Assembly: GCA_001302245.1 (NCBI GenBank)
Contig: LGYU01000027.1
Coordinates: 38,276-102,275, forward strand
Reading direction: 5' to 3'
DNA: 64,000 nucleotides
DNA from: Chitinophagaceae bacterium PMP191F
GTDB lineage: Bacteria; Bacteroidota; Bacteroidia; Chitinophagales; Chitinophagaceae
The notes beneath the pieces were generated by a model. That model did no database searches. It was not told where the DNA came from and saw only the letters and a program-made list of their open reading frames with translations. Both the position numbers and the translations under genes were made by a program. Positions within the stretch are counted from its first letter, which is position 1; the number at the start of each line of letters is the position of its first letter. Positions 8,930 through 16,780 of the stretch are shown here, one piece after another.

Positions 8930-10417
8930 ATGCTACACAACAGAATATATCCAATCGTAGTATGCTGCTGTATTTTGCTGGCGTCCTGTACAAAGAATTT
9001 TGAATTGATCAATACAGACCCGATACGCCCTACCACCATTACACCAGGTGTATTGCTGGGGCAGATGCAGTACCGTTTTGTAAACACAGCTATTACTACA
9101 GCCAAAGGTTTTACACATGAGCTGATGCAGGTAACTGCGCCGCGCGAAAGTACCAGTGGTGGCGTACACCGTTATGTAATTACAGCAGGATCAGCCAATG
9201 GGCTGTGGGACGGTTTTTATGCGCGTATGGCCGACCTGGAAGATCTGTATGCCATTGGTGACAAGCTGGGTGAGAATAATTACAAAGCAATTTCACTGAT
9301 CTACAAGGCATGGGCTTTTTCCATTCTGACAGATTGTTTTGGCGATATTCCTTTTTCACAGGCTGTAAAAGCAAAAGAAGGTATTGTAACGCCTGTGTTT
9401 GATAAACAAAAAGATATTTACGTACAATTGCTGAAATATCTTGATTCTGCCAACAGCCTGCTGAACCCTTCAAGACCCTTAACGTACGGCGGCGACCTGG
9501 TATACAGTGCCAATTCACTTTCCGGCAGCACTGCACCCGGTATTGTAAAATGGCAGAAGTTCTGTAACTCCCTGCGTTTGCGTTTACTGTTGCGTATCAT
9601 CAAACGCAATGGTGAAGTGAATGTCAATGAGCAGATCAACACCATACTGGCAAACCCTGCCAAATACCCGGTGTTTACAGCTATTGCTGACGATGCTATA
9701 CTGCGTTATCCTGGTACCAATCCGTATTACAATCCTTACTATAATACGCGCGATCTTGACTGGCGCCAGGGCGATTACTATACACTTTTCTTCATCAACA
9801 AAATGAATGCAGACAATGATCCGCGTCGTACTGTATGGTCTACCACAGTAAAAGTGAATGGTGCGGATGTATACCAGGGCATTGAAAGCGGATACCCCAG
9901 TACTACGGTATATGTAACAGATAAAAACTCCAGCTACAAAGATGCTTTAAGAACATCTCCTTTGCTGGGATTGATGATGACGTATGCAGAACTGGAATTT
10001 ATTAAAGCAGAGCTGGCATTGAAAGGTTTCAATACCGGTAATAATGCCAAGCAACACTATGAAAATGGTATCACCGCTTCCATTACACAATGGGGTGCGG
10101 CTGTTCCTGCGGGCTATTTTCAACAGTCTGGCGTAGCGTATAACACGGCAGGCACTGTTGATCAGCAGTTGCAGCAGATTATACTGCAGAAGTATTACGC
10201 ATATTATTTCACAGATTGCCAGGCCTGGTTTGAGAAAAAAAGAACAGGCTATCCTGTATTACCCCGTGGCAGTGGTATTCCGGTAGAGAACCAGTTCCCC
10301 TCACGTTGTCTGTATCCTACTTACCTGCAGTCGCTGAACCCTGTAAACCTGCAAAATGCAGTACAGGCGCTGGGTGGAAAAGATATCAGTACCGTAAAAT
10401 GCTGGTGGGAGCAGTAG
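8930..10417 (+). CDS. SusD/RagB-like nutrient-binding outer membrane lipoprotein
   Basis: Surface lipoprotein of 495 residues that caps the SusC barrel. The signal peptide ends in a clear lipobox (LLASC, Cys20), followed by TKNFELINTDPIRPT, typical of the SusD-like_2 family. TPR-like helical segments follow (AWAFSILTDCFGDIPFSQAV, LMMTYAELEFIKAELALKG). It starts 21 bp after susC, so the two form one operon. It is intact and of normal length. Confidence 0.93.
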   Translation: MLHNRIYPIVVCCCILLASCTKNFELINTDPIRPTTITPGVLLGQMQYRFVNTAITTAKGFTHELMQVTAPRESTSGGVHRYVITAGSANGLWDGFYARMADLEDLYAIGDKLGENNYKAISLIYKAWAFSILTDCFGDIPFSQAVKAKEGIVTPVFDKQKDIYVQLLKYLDSANSLLNPSRPLTYGGDLVYSANSLSGSTAPGIVKWQKFCNSLRLRLLLRIIKRNGEVNVNEQINTILANPAKYPVFTAIADDAILRYPGTNPYYNPYYNTRDLDWRQGDYYTLFFINKMNADNDPRRTVWSTTVKVNGADVYQGIESGYPSTTVYVTDKNSSYKDALRTSPLLGLMMTYAELEFIKAELALKGFNTGNNAKQHYENGITASITQWGAAVPAGYFQQSGVAYNTAGTVDQQLQQIILQKYYAYYFTDCQAWFEKKRTGYPVLPRGSGIPVENQFPSRCLYPTYLQSLNPVNLQNAVQALGGKDISTVKCWWEQ

Positions 10418-10424
10418 AAGGCGT

Positions 10425-10530
10425 GAAATTGTCAGTTGTGAGTTGTGAGATGTGAGTGGTGTTTTGATCGCAGCTCACGGCTCGTAGCCCACAGCTCTGT
10501 ATTTACTTACAATTTATAACCTACAATAAA
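10425..10530. repeat. Word-iterated inverted repeat, family A (plus a family B fragment)
   Basis: The gap after susD holds a left arm built of repeated GTGAGTT/GTGAGAT-like words (about 10428-10456) and a right arm of their complements (CAGCTCACGGCTCGTAGCC and following, to 10497). They form an imperfect long hairpin. The end of the gap (10508-10530) contains TTATAACCTACAA, the word found in the family B repeat at 48391-48504. No coding potential. Confidence 0.55.
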
Positions 10531-10534
10531 CAAT

Positions 10535-11320
10535 ATGAATATCCGGTTTCTGATAATACTGTTGTTCCCATGTTGTGTACACGGTCAGCAGGCAGTAAAT
10601 GTGCAACAGTTTACAGTAAAAGAAGCAAAACAGGCTGTAGCGGTAGATAAAGATCACTTTTATGTGATCAATAACAGTACTATTACCAAACACCGCAAAC
10701 AGACCGGTGAACAGACTGGTATGTGGGATGGAACTGCTGATAGCATAAAGCATATGAACAGTGGTATTATCATTAACGGAAAATTATATTGTGCCAATTC
10801 AAATTATCCGCAGTCGCCAATGGCCAGTTCCATTGAAATATTTGATCCTGTTACCATGAAGCATACCGGCAACCATAGTTTTGGTATTGGCTATGGCTCT
10901 GTTACCTGGATAGATGAACACGATGGTTACTGGTGGGTAGCTTTTGCACACTATACAGGCAGGGGGGGCAGCGAAGGAAAAGATAACCGCTGGAGTTGCC
11001 TGGTAAAATTCAGTAAGTCATGGCAGATGGTAGAATCCTGGATGTTCCCCGCCAATATTATTGAAAAATTTGGTACCAGGAGCAATTCAGGAGGTGTATG
11101 GGGAAAAGACGGACAATTGTACATCACTGGTCATGATGATCCCGAACTGTACGTATTGCGTTTGCCCGAAATTGGTTTTACCCTGAAGTACATTAAAACA
11201 ATACAGGTTCCGGTTTACGGACAGGGCATTGCACTGGACACTACTGTTAAAGACAAAAAGATATTTTATGGATTAAGCCGGAACGATAATACTATTATCC
11301 GGTTTGAATTGAAAGACTAA
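10535..11320 (+). CDS. Secreted propeller-like protein of unknown function
   Basis: A 261-residue protein with an N-terminal signal peptide (IRFLIILLFPCCVHGQQ). The remainder reads as repeated beta-rich blades: QAVAVDKDHFYVINNSTITK, IINGKLYCANSNYP, VTWIDEHDGYWWVAFAH, GGVWGKDGQLYITGHDDPEL and YGLSRNDNTIIRF. This is the pattern of a beta-propeller, although I do not recognise a named family or catalytic site. It follows the SusCD pair in the same direction, separated by a repeat, so it may belong to the same uptake system, perhaps as a periplasmic or surface binding protein or lyase. That role is inference. Confidence 0.7.
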   Translation: MNIRFLIILLFPCCVHGQQAVNVQQFTVKEAKQAVAVDKDHFYVINNSTITKHRKQTGEQTGMWDGTADSIKHMNSGIIINGKLYCANSNYPQSPMASSIEIFDPVTMKHTGNHSFGIGYGSVTWIDEHDGYWWVAFAHYTGRGGSEGKDNRWSCLVKFSKSWQMVESWMFPANIIEKFGTRSNSGGVWGKDGQLYITGHDDPELYVLRLPEIGFTLKYIKTIQVPVYGQGIALDTTVKDKKIFYGLSRNDNTIIRFELKD

Positions 11321-11381
11321 AAATTCCAACTACAGGAAATAAGAGCATACTACAACTGAATCCTTTGAAGCACGTTTGGAT

Positions 11382-11416
11382 AACGGGTACCCTATCTGGG
11401 GCGCCCGTTTTTATTT
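11382..11416 (+). terminator. Probable terminator after the propeller gene
   Basis: AACGGG at 11382 pairs with CCCGTT near 11404-11409 around a GC-rich inner stem, followed by TTTTATTTG. It lies between the convergent propeller and bestrophin genes and could serve either strand, but the T-run favours the plus direction. Confidence 0.55.
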
Positions 11417-11451
11417 GTAGCAGAACTATATAAAACCATGTCCGGGAAAAA

Positions 11452-12372
11452 TCAGGTGATAAAGAATGATTCCTGTTGCTTTTTTTGTTCAACCGGCAGT
11501 TCTTCTATCTCAGCAATAGTTCGTTCAATATTGGCCGATATGGCATCCAGTGGCAGATCATTCTGCATATTACCAAACGGATCTTCCAGTTCGTCCGCTA
11601 TTGCCTCCAGTGCTGTGAATGTGTAAGCCACAAATGTAATGATAAACGGGGCATACCATCCCAGGCTATTGGCAAATCCAAGTGGCAATAAAAAACAATA
11701 GATGTAAATAGTTCGATGGAGCAATACATTATAGGAGAACGGAATAGGTGTACCGGCAATGCGTTCACACCCACCAATAATATCAGAAAATGCTGTAAGA
11801 TGATTGTCCATTGCCACCTGCAGGACGGTATCAATAGTGCCGCGTTGTTTCCATTGATTGATCTGGGCGCCCAGTTGACGCATTATGATGACAGGTTTAT
11901 ATTCTATGCCTTCCAGTTTTTTTATAAATGCCGGAGAAAGTAGTCTGCTGATATCAGTTGTTGGATCAGTAGCACGCAACTGGTGATTCAATGCATATGC
12001 CATTGCAGACATCTGCTGAATGAAAATTGTTTTTTCTTCTTTATGCCTGGCATCATCCGGAATAAAATTATGTACCTGTTGTGCAAGCGACCGGGTATGG
12101 TTCAGCAATGCACCCCAGAGTTTTCTTCCTTCCCAGAAACGATCATAGCTCACCGTATTCCTGAACCCCAGGAATATAGCCAGTGCAATACCAAACAGTG
12201 TATATATATTGGTAGATAATTCACCGTGATATTTATCCAGGTATGATTTGAAATATACCACTACTGAAGTAAACAAAAACAATGCTGCAAGCCGGGGTAA
12301 CAGTTTCGGTAATACTGATCCCCGCCATATAAAAAGCATCCAGAACCAGTTCGTCTTTTTCCTGATAATCAT
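11452..12372 (-). CDS. Bestrophin family (UPF0187) membrane channel protein
   Basis: Inner-membrane protein of 306 residues. The family signature is clear: WFWMLFIWRGSVLPKLLPRL near the N terminus, then GIALAIFLGFRNTVSYDRFWEGRKLWG and the C-terminal IADELEDPFGNMQNDLPLDA. Membrane segments are visible around residues 20-40, 55-75, 215-235 and 240-260. Bacterial bestrophins form pentameric ion channels, some of them cation-selective. The start matches the family N terminus. It appears to be a single gene with a convergent neighbour downstream. Confidence 0.92.
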   Translation of the reverse strand: MIIRKKTNWFWMLFIWRGSVLPKLLPRLAALFLFTSVVVYFKSYLDKYHGELSTNIYTLFGIALAIFLGFRNTVSYDRFWEGRKLWGALLNHTRSLAQQVHNFIPDDARHKEEKTIFIQQMSAMAYALNHQLRATDPTTDISRLLSPAFIKKLEGIEYKPVIIMRQLGAQINQWKQRGTIDTVLQVAMDNHLTAFSDIIGGCERIAGTPIPFSYNVLLHRTIYIYCFLLPLGFANSLGWYAPFIITFVAYTFTALEAIADELEDPFGNMQNDLPLDAISANIERTIAEIEELPVEQKKQQESFFIT

Positions 12373-12422
12373 TCCTGTAAACTATTTATTGCCATTATGA
12401 AATTGTAGCTGGTAAATTAAAG

Positions 12423-12452
12423 AACGCCAGATATATTGAATATACTGGCGTT
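12423..12452 (-). terminator. Stem-loop downstream of the small helical-protein gene
   Basis: AACGCCAGATATA (12423-12435) pairs with TATACTGGCGTT (12441-12452). On the minus strand the stem is followed by a short T-rich tract (CTTTAATTTA). It is probably the terminator of the gene ending at 12490. Confidence 0.5.
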
Positions 12453-12489
12453 AAAACAATGTATGCGTAAAGCTATTTCTGTTACATGT

Positions 12490-12873
12490 TTATTCCAGTC
12501 TTTTCAGGCGGAACAATAATTGCTGAATGGCTTCCTGCGCATCATCAATAATGGATTGTGAAAAAGATTCGGGAAACAATGCCTTCCTGTGATCTTCAAT
12601 ATGTTTATAAAACCCTTCAATGTGTTTGATATGGTCTTTAGGGCGTACCGTTTCGGGTATTACAATTTCCAGGGTGCCGTCAAGGGCAAAAGTGGTTTCT
12701 ACCAACCGGTCTGTAATATCAACAAGTGAATCAATTGCCTGGTCTAATGATATGTGTGCTTCATAGCTGCCTCGTCCTGTTATGGACCAGTGAATTAATT
12801 TCAGTGAACTTCTGAACGAAATCAGCTCTCCCAGGAAACCTGCTACTTTACTGTTGTTTTCTTTCTTTGCCAT
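12490..12873 (-). CDS. Small ferritin-like/DUF5856-type helical protein
   Basis: A 127-residue soluble protein predicted to be a helical bundle. FLGELISFRSSLKLIHWSI followed by a conserved-looking ISLDQAIDSLVDITDRLVET recalls the Dps/DUF5856 pattern, in which an LxHW motif begins the first helix and a D-x-x-x-D-x-x-D-x-x-V-E segment forms the second. The usual ferroxidase residues cannot be confirmed, so iron binding is not claimed. It lies downstream of the NHEJ operon but beyond a terminator, so it is probably transcribed separately. Confidence 0.6.
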   Translation of the reverse strand: MAKKENNSKVAGFLGELISFRSSLKLIHWSITGRGSYEAHISLDQAIDSLVDITDRLVETTFALDGTLEIVIPETVRPKDHIKHIEGFYKHIEDHRKALFPESFSQSIIDDAQEAIQQLLFRLKRLE

Positions 12874-12960
12874 AGTAGAATGATTTTGTTATACTGTAAT
12901 TTATTGAAAATTTAGTTATGCCATCCTTAAGATGTTGTATGAATAACCGGTATGGTATTG

Positions 12961-12996
12961 CAAAAAGCCCCGGCTGATATTCAATGAAGCCAGGGC
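12961..12996 (-). terminator. Terminator of the NHEJ operon
   Basis: On the minus strand, GCCCTGGCT pairs with AGCCGGGGC (12967-12996) and is followed by TTTTTG. It lies 25 bp after the stop of the polymerase gene and is a good intrinsic terminator for the ku-to-polymerase operon. Confidence 0.75.
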
Positions 12997-13020
12997 GGTG
13001 TCCTTCACAGGTTAATATGA

Positions 13021-13929
13021 TCAGGCATTAAGTTTTTTAAGTGCTTTGTTCATGTCAATGCCTTTGCCCAGTACCGGTAAAAAGATATCTCCTTTCTTTT
13101 CAATGCGTTTCAGGGCATTTTTAATGGTAAAATTTAATGGATGAAGTCCCTTTTTGACCTCTTTCCAATCCAGCGCCATGGATACGGGAGCGCCGGGTTT
13201 TGGCCGAAGGCTGTAAACAGAAGCCAATGTGGCGCCTATTTTATTTTGCAGGTAATCAATATAAATGTTTTTGTTGCCACGCTTGCGTAAAGAACGTTCC
13301 AGGCTTGTAAATTCCGGTAGCTGTTCCTGAGTAAGGTGTGCTATAATAGCTGCAAAATTCCTTGCCTGCTCATAATCATATTTTCCTCCCATAGGTATGT
13401 ATATGTGTAAACCCGTGGCGCCGGATGTTTTACAATACCCCTTAACACCTGCTTTGTCCAGTATAGATTTGATGACCTGCGCACAACTGATCACTTCATC
13501 AAAAGTGTTTTTGGAAGAGGGATCCAGGTCCAGGATAGTATAATCGGGGTAATCAGGGTTACTGACCTTTGAACTCCAGGGATTGATCTCGATACAACCA
13601 AGATTTACAATGTATTGCAATGCCTTTTTATTATTGCATACAATATAATCCACTGTTTTGCCGGCACTTTCACTATACACGGGATAGGTGTCTACCCATT
13701 CCGGTACATTTTCACCCGCATCTTTATGAAAAAATGAAAAACCTTTAATGCCGTTGGGTGTTCTGAACAATGATTGCGGCCTTCCTTTCAGGTATTTGAT
13801 AATGTATTTATACACTTGGTTGTAATACTCCAGCACATCGCCCTTGGTATACTTCTCATCCGGCCAGTATATTTTGTCGGTATTGGTTGCAATCCATTGT
13901 TCTGTTGTATGTATTGCTGTGGTTGCCAT
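13021..13929 (-). CDS. Stand-alone LigD polymerase/primase domain (NHEJ)
   Basis: A 302-residue archaeo-eukaryotic-primase-type polymerase that fills gaps and adds ribonucleotides at broken ends during non-homologous end joining. Family motifs are intact: catalytic aspartates in LDLDPS (Asp134, Asp136), SGATGLHIYIPMG, and YIDYLQNKIGATLASVYSLR with PKPGAPVSMALDW. The N-terminal RTPNGIKGFSFFHKD is also typical. In many bacteria this is one domain of LigD; here it is a separate gene starting 25 bp after the ligase stop and in a different frame, so it is separate from the ligase by more than a simple stop. Confidence 0.93.
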   Translation of the reverse strand: MATTAIHTTEQWIATNTDKIYWPDEKYTKGDVLEYYNQVYKYIIKYLKGRPQSLFRTPNGIKGFSFFHKDAGENVPEWVDTYPVYSESAGKTVDYIVCNNKKALQYIVNLGCIEINPWSSKVSNPDYPDYTILDLDPSSKNTFDEVISCAQVIKSILDKAGVKGYCKTSGATGLHIYIPMGGKYDYEQARNFAAIIAHLTQEQLPEFTSLERSLRKRGNKNIYIDYLQNKIGATLASVYSLRPKPGAPVSMALDWKEVKKGLHPLNFTIKNALKRIEKKGDIFLPVLGKGIDMNKALKKLNA

Positions 13930-13954
13930 GGTTATTATTTACAGCGTGAACAGA

Positions 13955-14926
13955 TCATTTTATTTCAATGCCGGCTTCTGCATGAACCTGCTTTGCCGGT
14001 TTATCATTTCTTAATCCCATAAATACCGGGTGACGCCTGTTGCCGTCTGCTGTTACCTCCGTGAATTTAAGATTGCAGACCAGTTTAGGTTTTACCCATG
14101 TTACCGGTGAATTTACTTTTACAGCTTCATCAAAAGGCGAAGCTGATACGATCAGCGGTTGTAATTTATCATACACCGTTTTCAGTATTTTATCTGTAAA
14201 TCCTGTACCGGTATGACCAATATATACCAGCTTGTTTTTTTTGTATACACCTAGTATCAGGGCACCAAAATATTTACGACTGTTGCGTGGTGCTGTATAG
14301 CCGGCAATCACCGCTTCATCGGTCAATACATTTTTTATTTTAAGCCAGTCGCTGCTGCGTGTATTTTCATAATACAGGCTGTCGGCTTTTTTGGCAATCA
14401 TCCCTTCCAGTCCCTGTTTCTTTACCTGTTTAAAAAAAGCCAGCCCTTTTCCGGTTATATGATCACAATACCTGATAATGTTGTTGTCGGGCAGCAAGTG
14501 CTGTAATATTTTCTTTCGTTCAGCAAGCGGTTCTTTTTCAAGCGATCGGTTACCCAGCTTTAAAATATCAAACACATAATATACCAGCGGTACATTCCCT
14601 GCTGTTTCGTATTGCTGCAATAGCTGGAAAGATGGTATGCCTTTTTTGTTCAATGCTACTATCTCTCCATCAATAACAACCTTCTGTTTTATTTTACTTA
14701 ATTGTTCAAATACCTGCGGGTATTTGTTTTCAAAAGAAAGCCCGTTGCGTGAGTACAATCTTGTTTTTTTTCCATCAATCTCTGCTATTGCCCTGTAGCC
14801 ATCCCATTTAATTTCAAACAACCAGTTCTTATCATCAAATGCTGTATCGTGCAATTTTGCCAGCATTGGATGAATATAATTCCTGAACTTGCCGGAATCT
14901 GTTGTTATGGCGGTATTCTTTTTCAC
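13955..14926 (-). CDS. ATP-dependent DNA ligase domain of LigD as a separate gene
   Basis: A 323-residue ligase that seals breaks in NHEJ. The nucleotidyltransferase motif I is LFEIKWDGYRAI (adenylated Lys40); later motifs include KTRLYSRNGLSFENKYP, KVVIDGEIVAL and EGMIAKKADSLYYENTRSSD. The OB domain follows, with a C-terminal block TWVKPKLVCNLKFTEVTADG. The start is a GTG at 14926 that overlaps the stop of the phosphoesterase gene (GTGA), so translation is probably coupled. The frame is -1 relative to the upstream gene, and an A9 run lies just before the junction; see findings. Confidence 0.93.
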   Translation of the reverse strand: MKKNTAITTDSGKFRNYIHPMLAKLHDTAFDDKNWLFEIKWDGYRAIAEIDGKKTRLYSRNGLSFENKYPQVFEQLSKIKQKVVIDGEIVALNKKGIPSFQLLQQYETAGNVPLVYYVFDILKLGNRSLEKEPLAERKKILQHLLPDNNIIRYCDHITGKGLAFFKQVKKQGLEGMIAKKADSLYYENTRSSDWLKIKNVLTDEAVIAGYTAPRNSRKYFGALILGVYKKNKLVYIGHTGTGFTDKILKTVYDKLQPLIVSASPFDEAVKVNSPVTWVKPKLVCNLKFTEVTADGNRRHPVFMGLRNDKPAKQVHAEAGIEIK

Positions 14927-15522
14927 CGGGCTTTTTTTTTAACAGCAGTAACGCTTTTCCTGGCTGCGGTGTATTTCAGAGAACTTTTCTTTGCATAATC
15001 TTCACTGTTGTATTCTTCATCGGTGGCGTATTTGTCGCGGTGTTTGATCAGCAACCAGCTATTGTCATCCTTTTTAAGCTTCACCAGTGCAAAACTGCCT
15101 TTCAGCTTACGGCCTTTCATTGTAAACTTGATACTTCCCTTTTTAAGATCGGCGCTGAATTGCTTATCGGAAATAGCGTCTTCGTGTTCATCAACCGGCT
15201 GATAAGTACCTTTATCCCATACATCCACATGTCCTGCTCCATAATTGCCTTCGGGTATATCTCCTTCAAAAGTGGCATAGGAAACAGGGTGATCTTCCAC
15301 CATCATAGCCAGCCGTTTGTCTTTGGGGTTGAGGGAAGGTCCTTTGGGAACGGCCCAGCTTTTCAGCGTGCCATTCAGTTCAAGCCTGAAATCGTAATGC
15401 AGACGTGATGCATGATGGCGCTGTACTACAAACATCAGTTGATGACCTGTACCGGCAGTTTTTCCTTTCGGTTCTGGTGTATTGCGGAAATTCCGTTTGC
15501 GCTGATAAGTGCTTAATGACAT
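14923..15522 (-). CDS. LigD 3'-phosphoesterase domain as a separate gene
   Basis: A 199-residue end-processing enzyme that removes 3'-phosphate or ribonucleotide ends before ligation. The catalytic block RHHASRLHYDFRLELNG (36-51, with His42, Asp44 and Arg46) is followed by WAVPKGPS, VEDHPVSYATFEGDIPEGNY (His78, Tyr82) and VWDKGTY. This is the N-terminal module of Pseudomonas-type LigD. The ATG overlaps the ku stop codon (TGATG), and the end overlaps the ligase start, so the four NHEJ genes are tightly coupled. The C-terminal tail is lysine-rich and resembles an interdomain linker. Confidence 0.93.
   Translation of the reverse strand: MSLSTYQRKRNFRNTPEPKGKTAGTGHQLMFVVQRHHASRLHYDFRLELNGTLKSWAVPKGPSLNPKDKRLAMMVEDHPVSYATFEGDIPEGNYGAGHVDVWDKGTYQPVDEHEDAISDKQFSADLKKGSIKFTMKGRKLKGSFALVKLKKDDNSWLLIKHRDKYATDEEYNSEDYAKKSSLKYTAARKSVTAVKKKAR
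14932..14940 (-). other. A9 slippery run at the PE/ligase junction
   Basis: On the coding (minus) strand nine consecutive A residues encode the three lysines of the phosphoesterase C terminus, six coding bases before its stop. The downstream ligase frame is -1 relative to the phosphoesterase frame. Insertion of one A by RNA polymerase slippage, or a -1 ribosomal shift on the run, would read through into the ligase without a stop. Confidence 0.6.
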
Positions 15523-16298
15523 CAGGATGCTTTTTTAGTTCTGCCAATGCTGGCTTTCAGTTGCGACATAATATCTTTTGCCTTGCCGTGCACCACTGTC
15601 AGCTTAGGTTTGGCCACAGGTTTGCCTTTTGCCTTGGCCTGGATGATCTTTAACAGTGAGGCAGTGTATTTATCTTTGTATTTATCAATATTGAATTTTT
15701 TGGGAGTAAGCTGTTGTATCAACGATAACGCCATTTTCAACTCGGCAGGTTTTACACTTGTTTTGGCAGGTACTGTAATATCCTTTGTACTTCGTAACTC
15801 TTCTGCAAAACGCAGCTTCATCAGGATGATAATATTTTCAAAAGGACGTATCATACACAAATGTTCGCGTGCGCGTAATACAAAGGTGCCGATAGCTGCT
15901 TTGCCGCTTTCTTTCAGGGCTTCACGCAGCAACGCATATGCCCTTTCACCTCCCTTTGAGGGTTCCACGTAATAGAAGGAATCGTAAAAAACGCTGTCTA
16001 TATCTTCTATCTTTACAAATTCGTCAATGCCGATCACTTTGCTTTTTTCCGGGCTGGCTTTTTCAAAGTCTTCTTCGGTCAGCATCACGTAATTGTTTTT
16101 ATACTTGTATCCTTTTACAATGTCTTCCCACTTAACAGGTTTACCGGTTTCTGCATTGATACGTTCAAACCGGATGTTGGCATGGTTACGCTTATCCAGC
16201 ATATCCAGGTCCAGGCTGCTGCTTTCCACAGCACTGAAGAGTTTTACAGGAATATTCACCAGTCCGAAACCGATGGCTCCTGACCATATAGCACGCAT
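15522..16298 (-). CDS. ku: Ku, non-homologous end-joining DNA-end binder
   Basis: Bacterial Ku homodimer subunit that encircles DNA ends and recruits LigD. From ATG at 16298 it begins MRAIWSGAIGFGLVNIPVKL, the canonical Ku N terminus, giving 258 residues. Other family blocks are KWEDIVKGYKY, FYVEPSKGGERAYALLREAL and FVLRAREHLCMIRP. The frame stays open to 16466, but the extra 56 residues are not Ku-like. The C-terminal basic tail (KAKGKPVAKPKL to KASIGRTKKAS) fits the DNA/LigD-binding extension. It is the first gene of the operon. Confidence 0.95.
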   Translation of the reverse strand: MRAIWSGAIGFGLVNIPVKLFSAVESSSLDLDMLDKRNHANIRFERINAETGKPVKWEDIVKGYKYKNNYVMLTEEDFEKASPEKSKVIGIDEFVKIEDIDSVFYDSFYYVEPSKGGERAYALLREALKESGKAAIGTFVLRAREHLCMIRPFENIIILMKLRFAEELRSTKDITVPAKTSVKPAELKMALSLIQQLTPKKFNIDKYKDKYTASLLKIIQAKAKGKPVAKPKLTVVHGKAKDIMSQLKASIGRTKKAS

Positions 16299-16506
16299 AA
16301 AAACTGTTTTACCAGAGTTACTATAAAAAACAATGCCACGGCGCATCTGTTTAACGATGGCAATATCCGCAAACCGGTCCACAGCTGTTTTCAGTAGCGG
16401 GGTAGCATTGATAAACAAAAGTTTACAAAATAATAATATAGGCGCCGGCGCTGATATAGGAGGCATGTATTATTAATAAAAATTGTAACCGTTGTCACAA
16501 TGTCTA

Positions 16507-16540
16507 AAACATACGGGGTTCAGCCGGTATGTTTTTTTAA
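16507..16540 (+). terminator. Orphan terminator-like hairpin upstream of ku
   Basis: AAACATAC (16507-16514) pairs with GTATGTTT (16527-16534), followed by a run of seven T (16532-16538) on the plus strand. No plus-strand gene precedes it: ku is on the other strand. The remainder of 16299-16780 holds the divergent promoters and no gene. The hairpin could end a short antisense or small RNA, or insulate ku from readthrough. Confidence 0.45.
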
Positions 16541-16721
16541 TATCTCTTTTTTCTGAGTTTCAACTACTTATTTCCATTTTTGTGCAATTGATGTTTTTAA
16601 TGGGATAATATATAATACAAGAGTATGTTGTTCCTGTAAATGATACTGCCAGCCTGTCAAAAGACAGGGGCATGATAAAATAGAAACCAGCACTCATGTA
16701 TCTGGTCTTCAGGCATTAAAA

Positions 16722-16734
16722 TGTGTCTGACACA
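16722..16734. promoter_or_regulatory. 13-bp perfect palindrome upstream of the Crp-family gene
   Basis: TGTGTCTGACACA is a perfect inverted repeat about the central T. It ends 11 bp before the -33 TTG of the putative promoter at 16746. Crp/Fnr proteins bind symmetric sites of similar size, so this is a candidate operator for autoregulation. Inference from position. Confidence 0.4.
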
Positions 16735-16745
16735 CCCCCTGGTTC

Positions 16746-16776
16746 TTGTTGGTGTGAAATTTTGCATGTAATCTTG
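16746..16776 (+). promoter_or_regulatory. Bacteroidota promoter of the Crp-family gene
   Basis: TTG (16746-16748), a 20-bp spacer, and TAATCTTG (16769-16776), one mismatch from TAnnTTTG. Only four bases separate the box from the ATG at 16781, so transcription would begin at or next to the start codon, giving a leaderless mRNA. Confidence 0.6.
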
Positions 16777-16780
16777 CGCT

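Noticed and set aside
14932..14940. The A9 run as proof of frameshifting
   Set aside because: It is kept only as a candidate: GTGA coupling alone would explain expression of both genes, and the homopolymer length itself could be a base-calling error.
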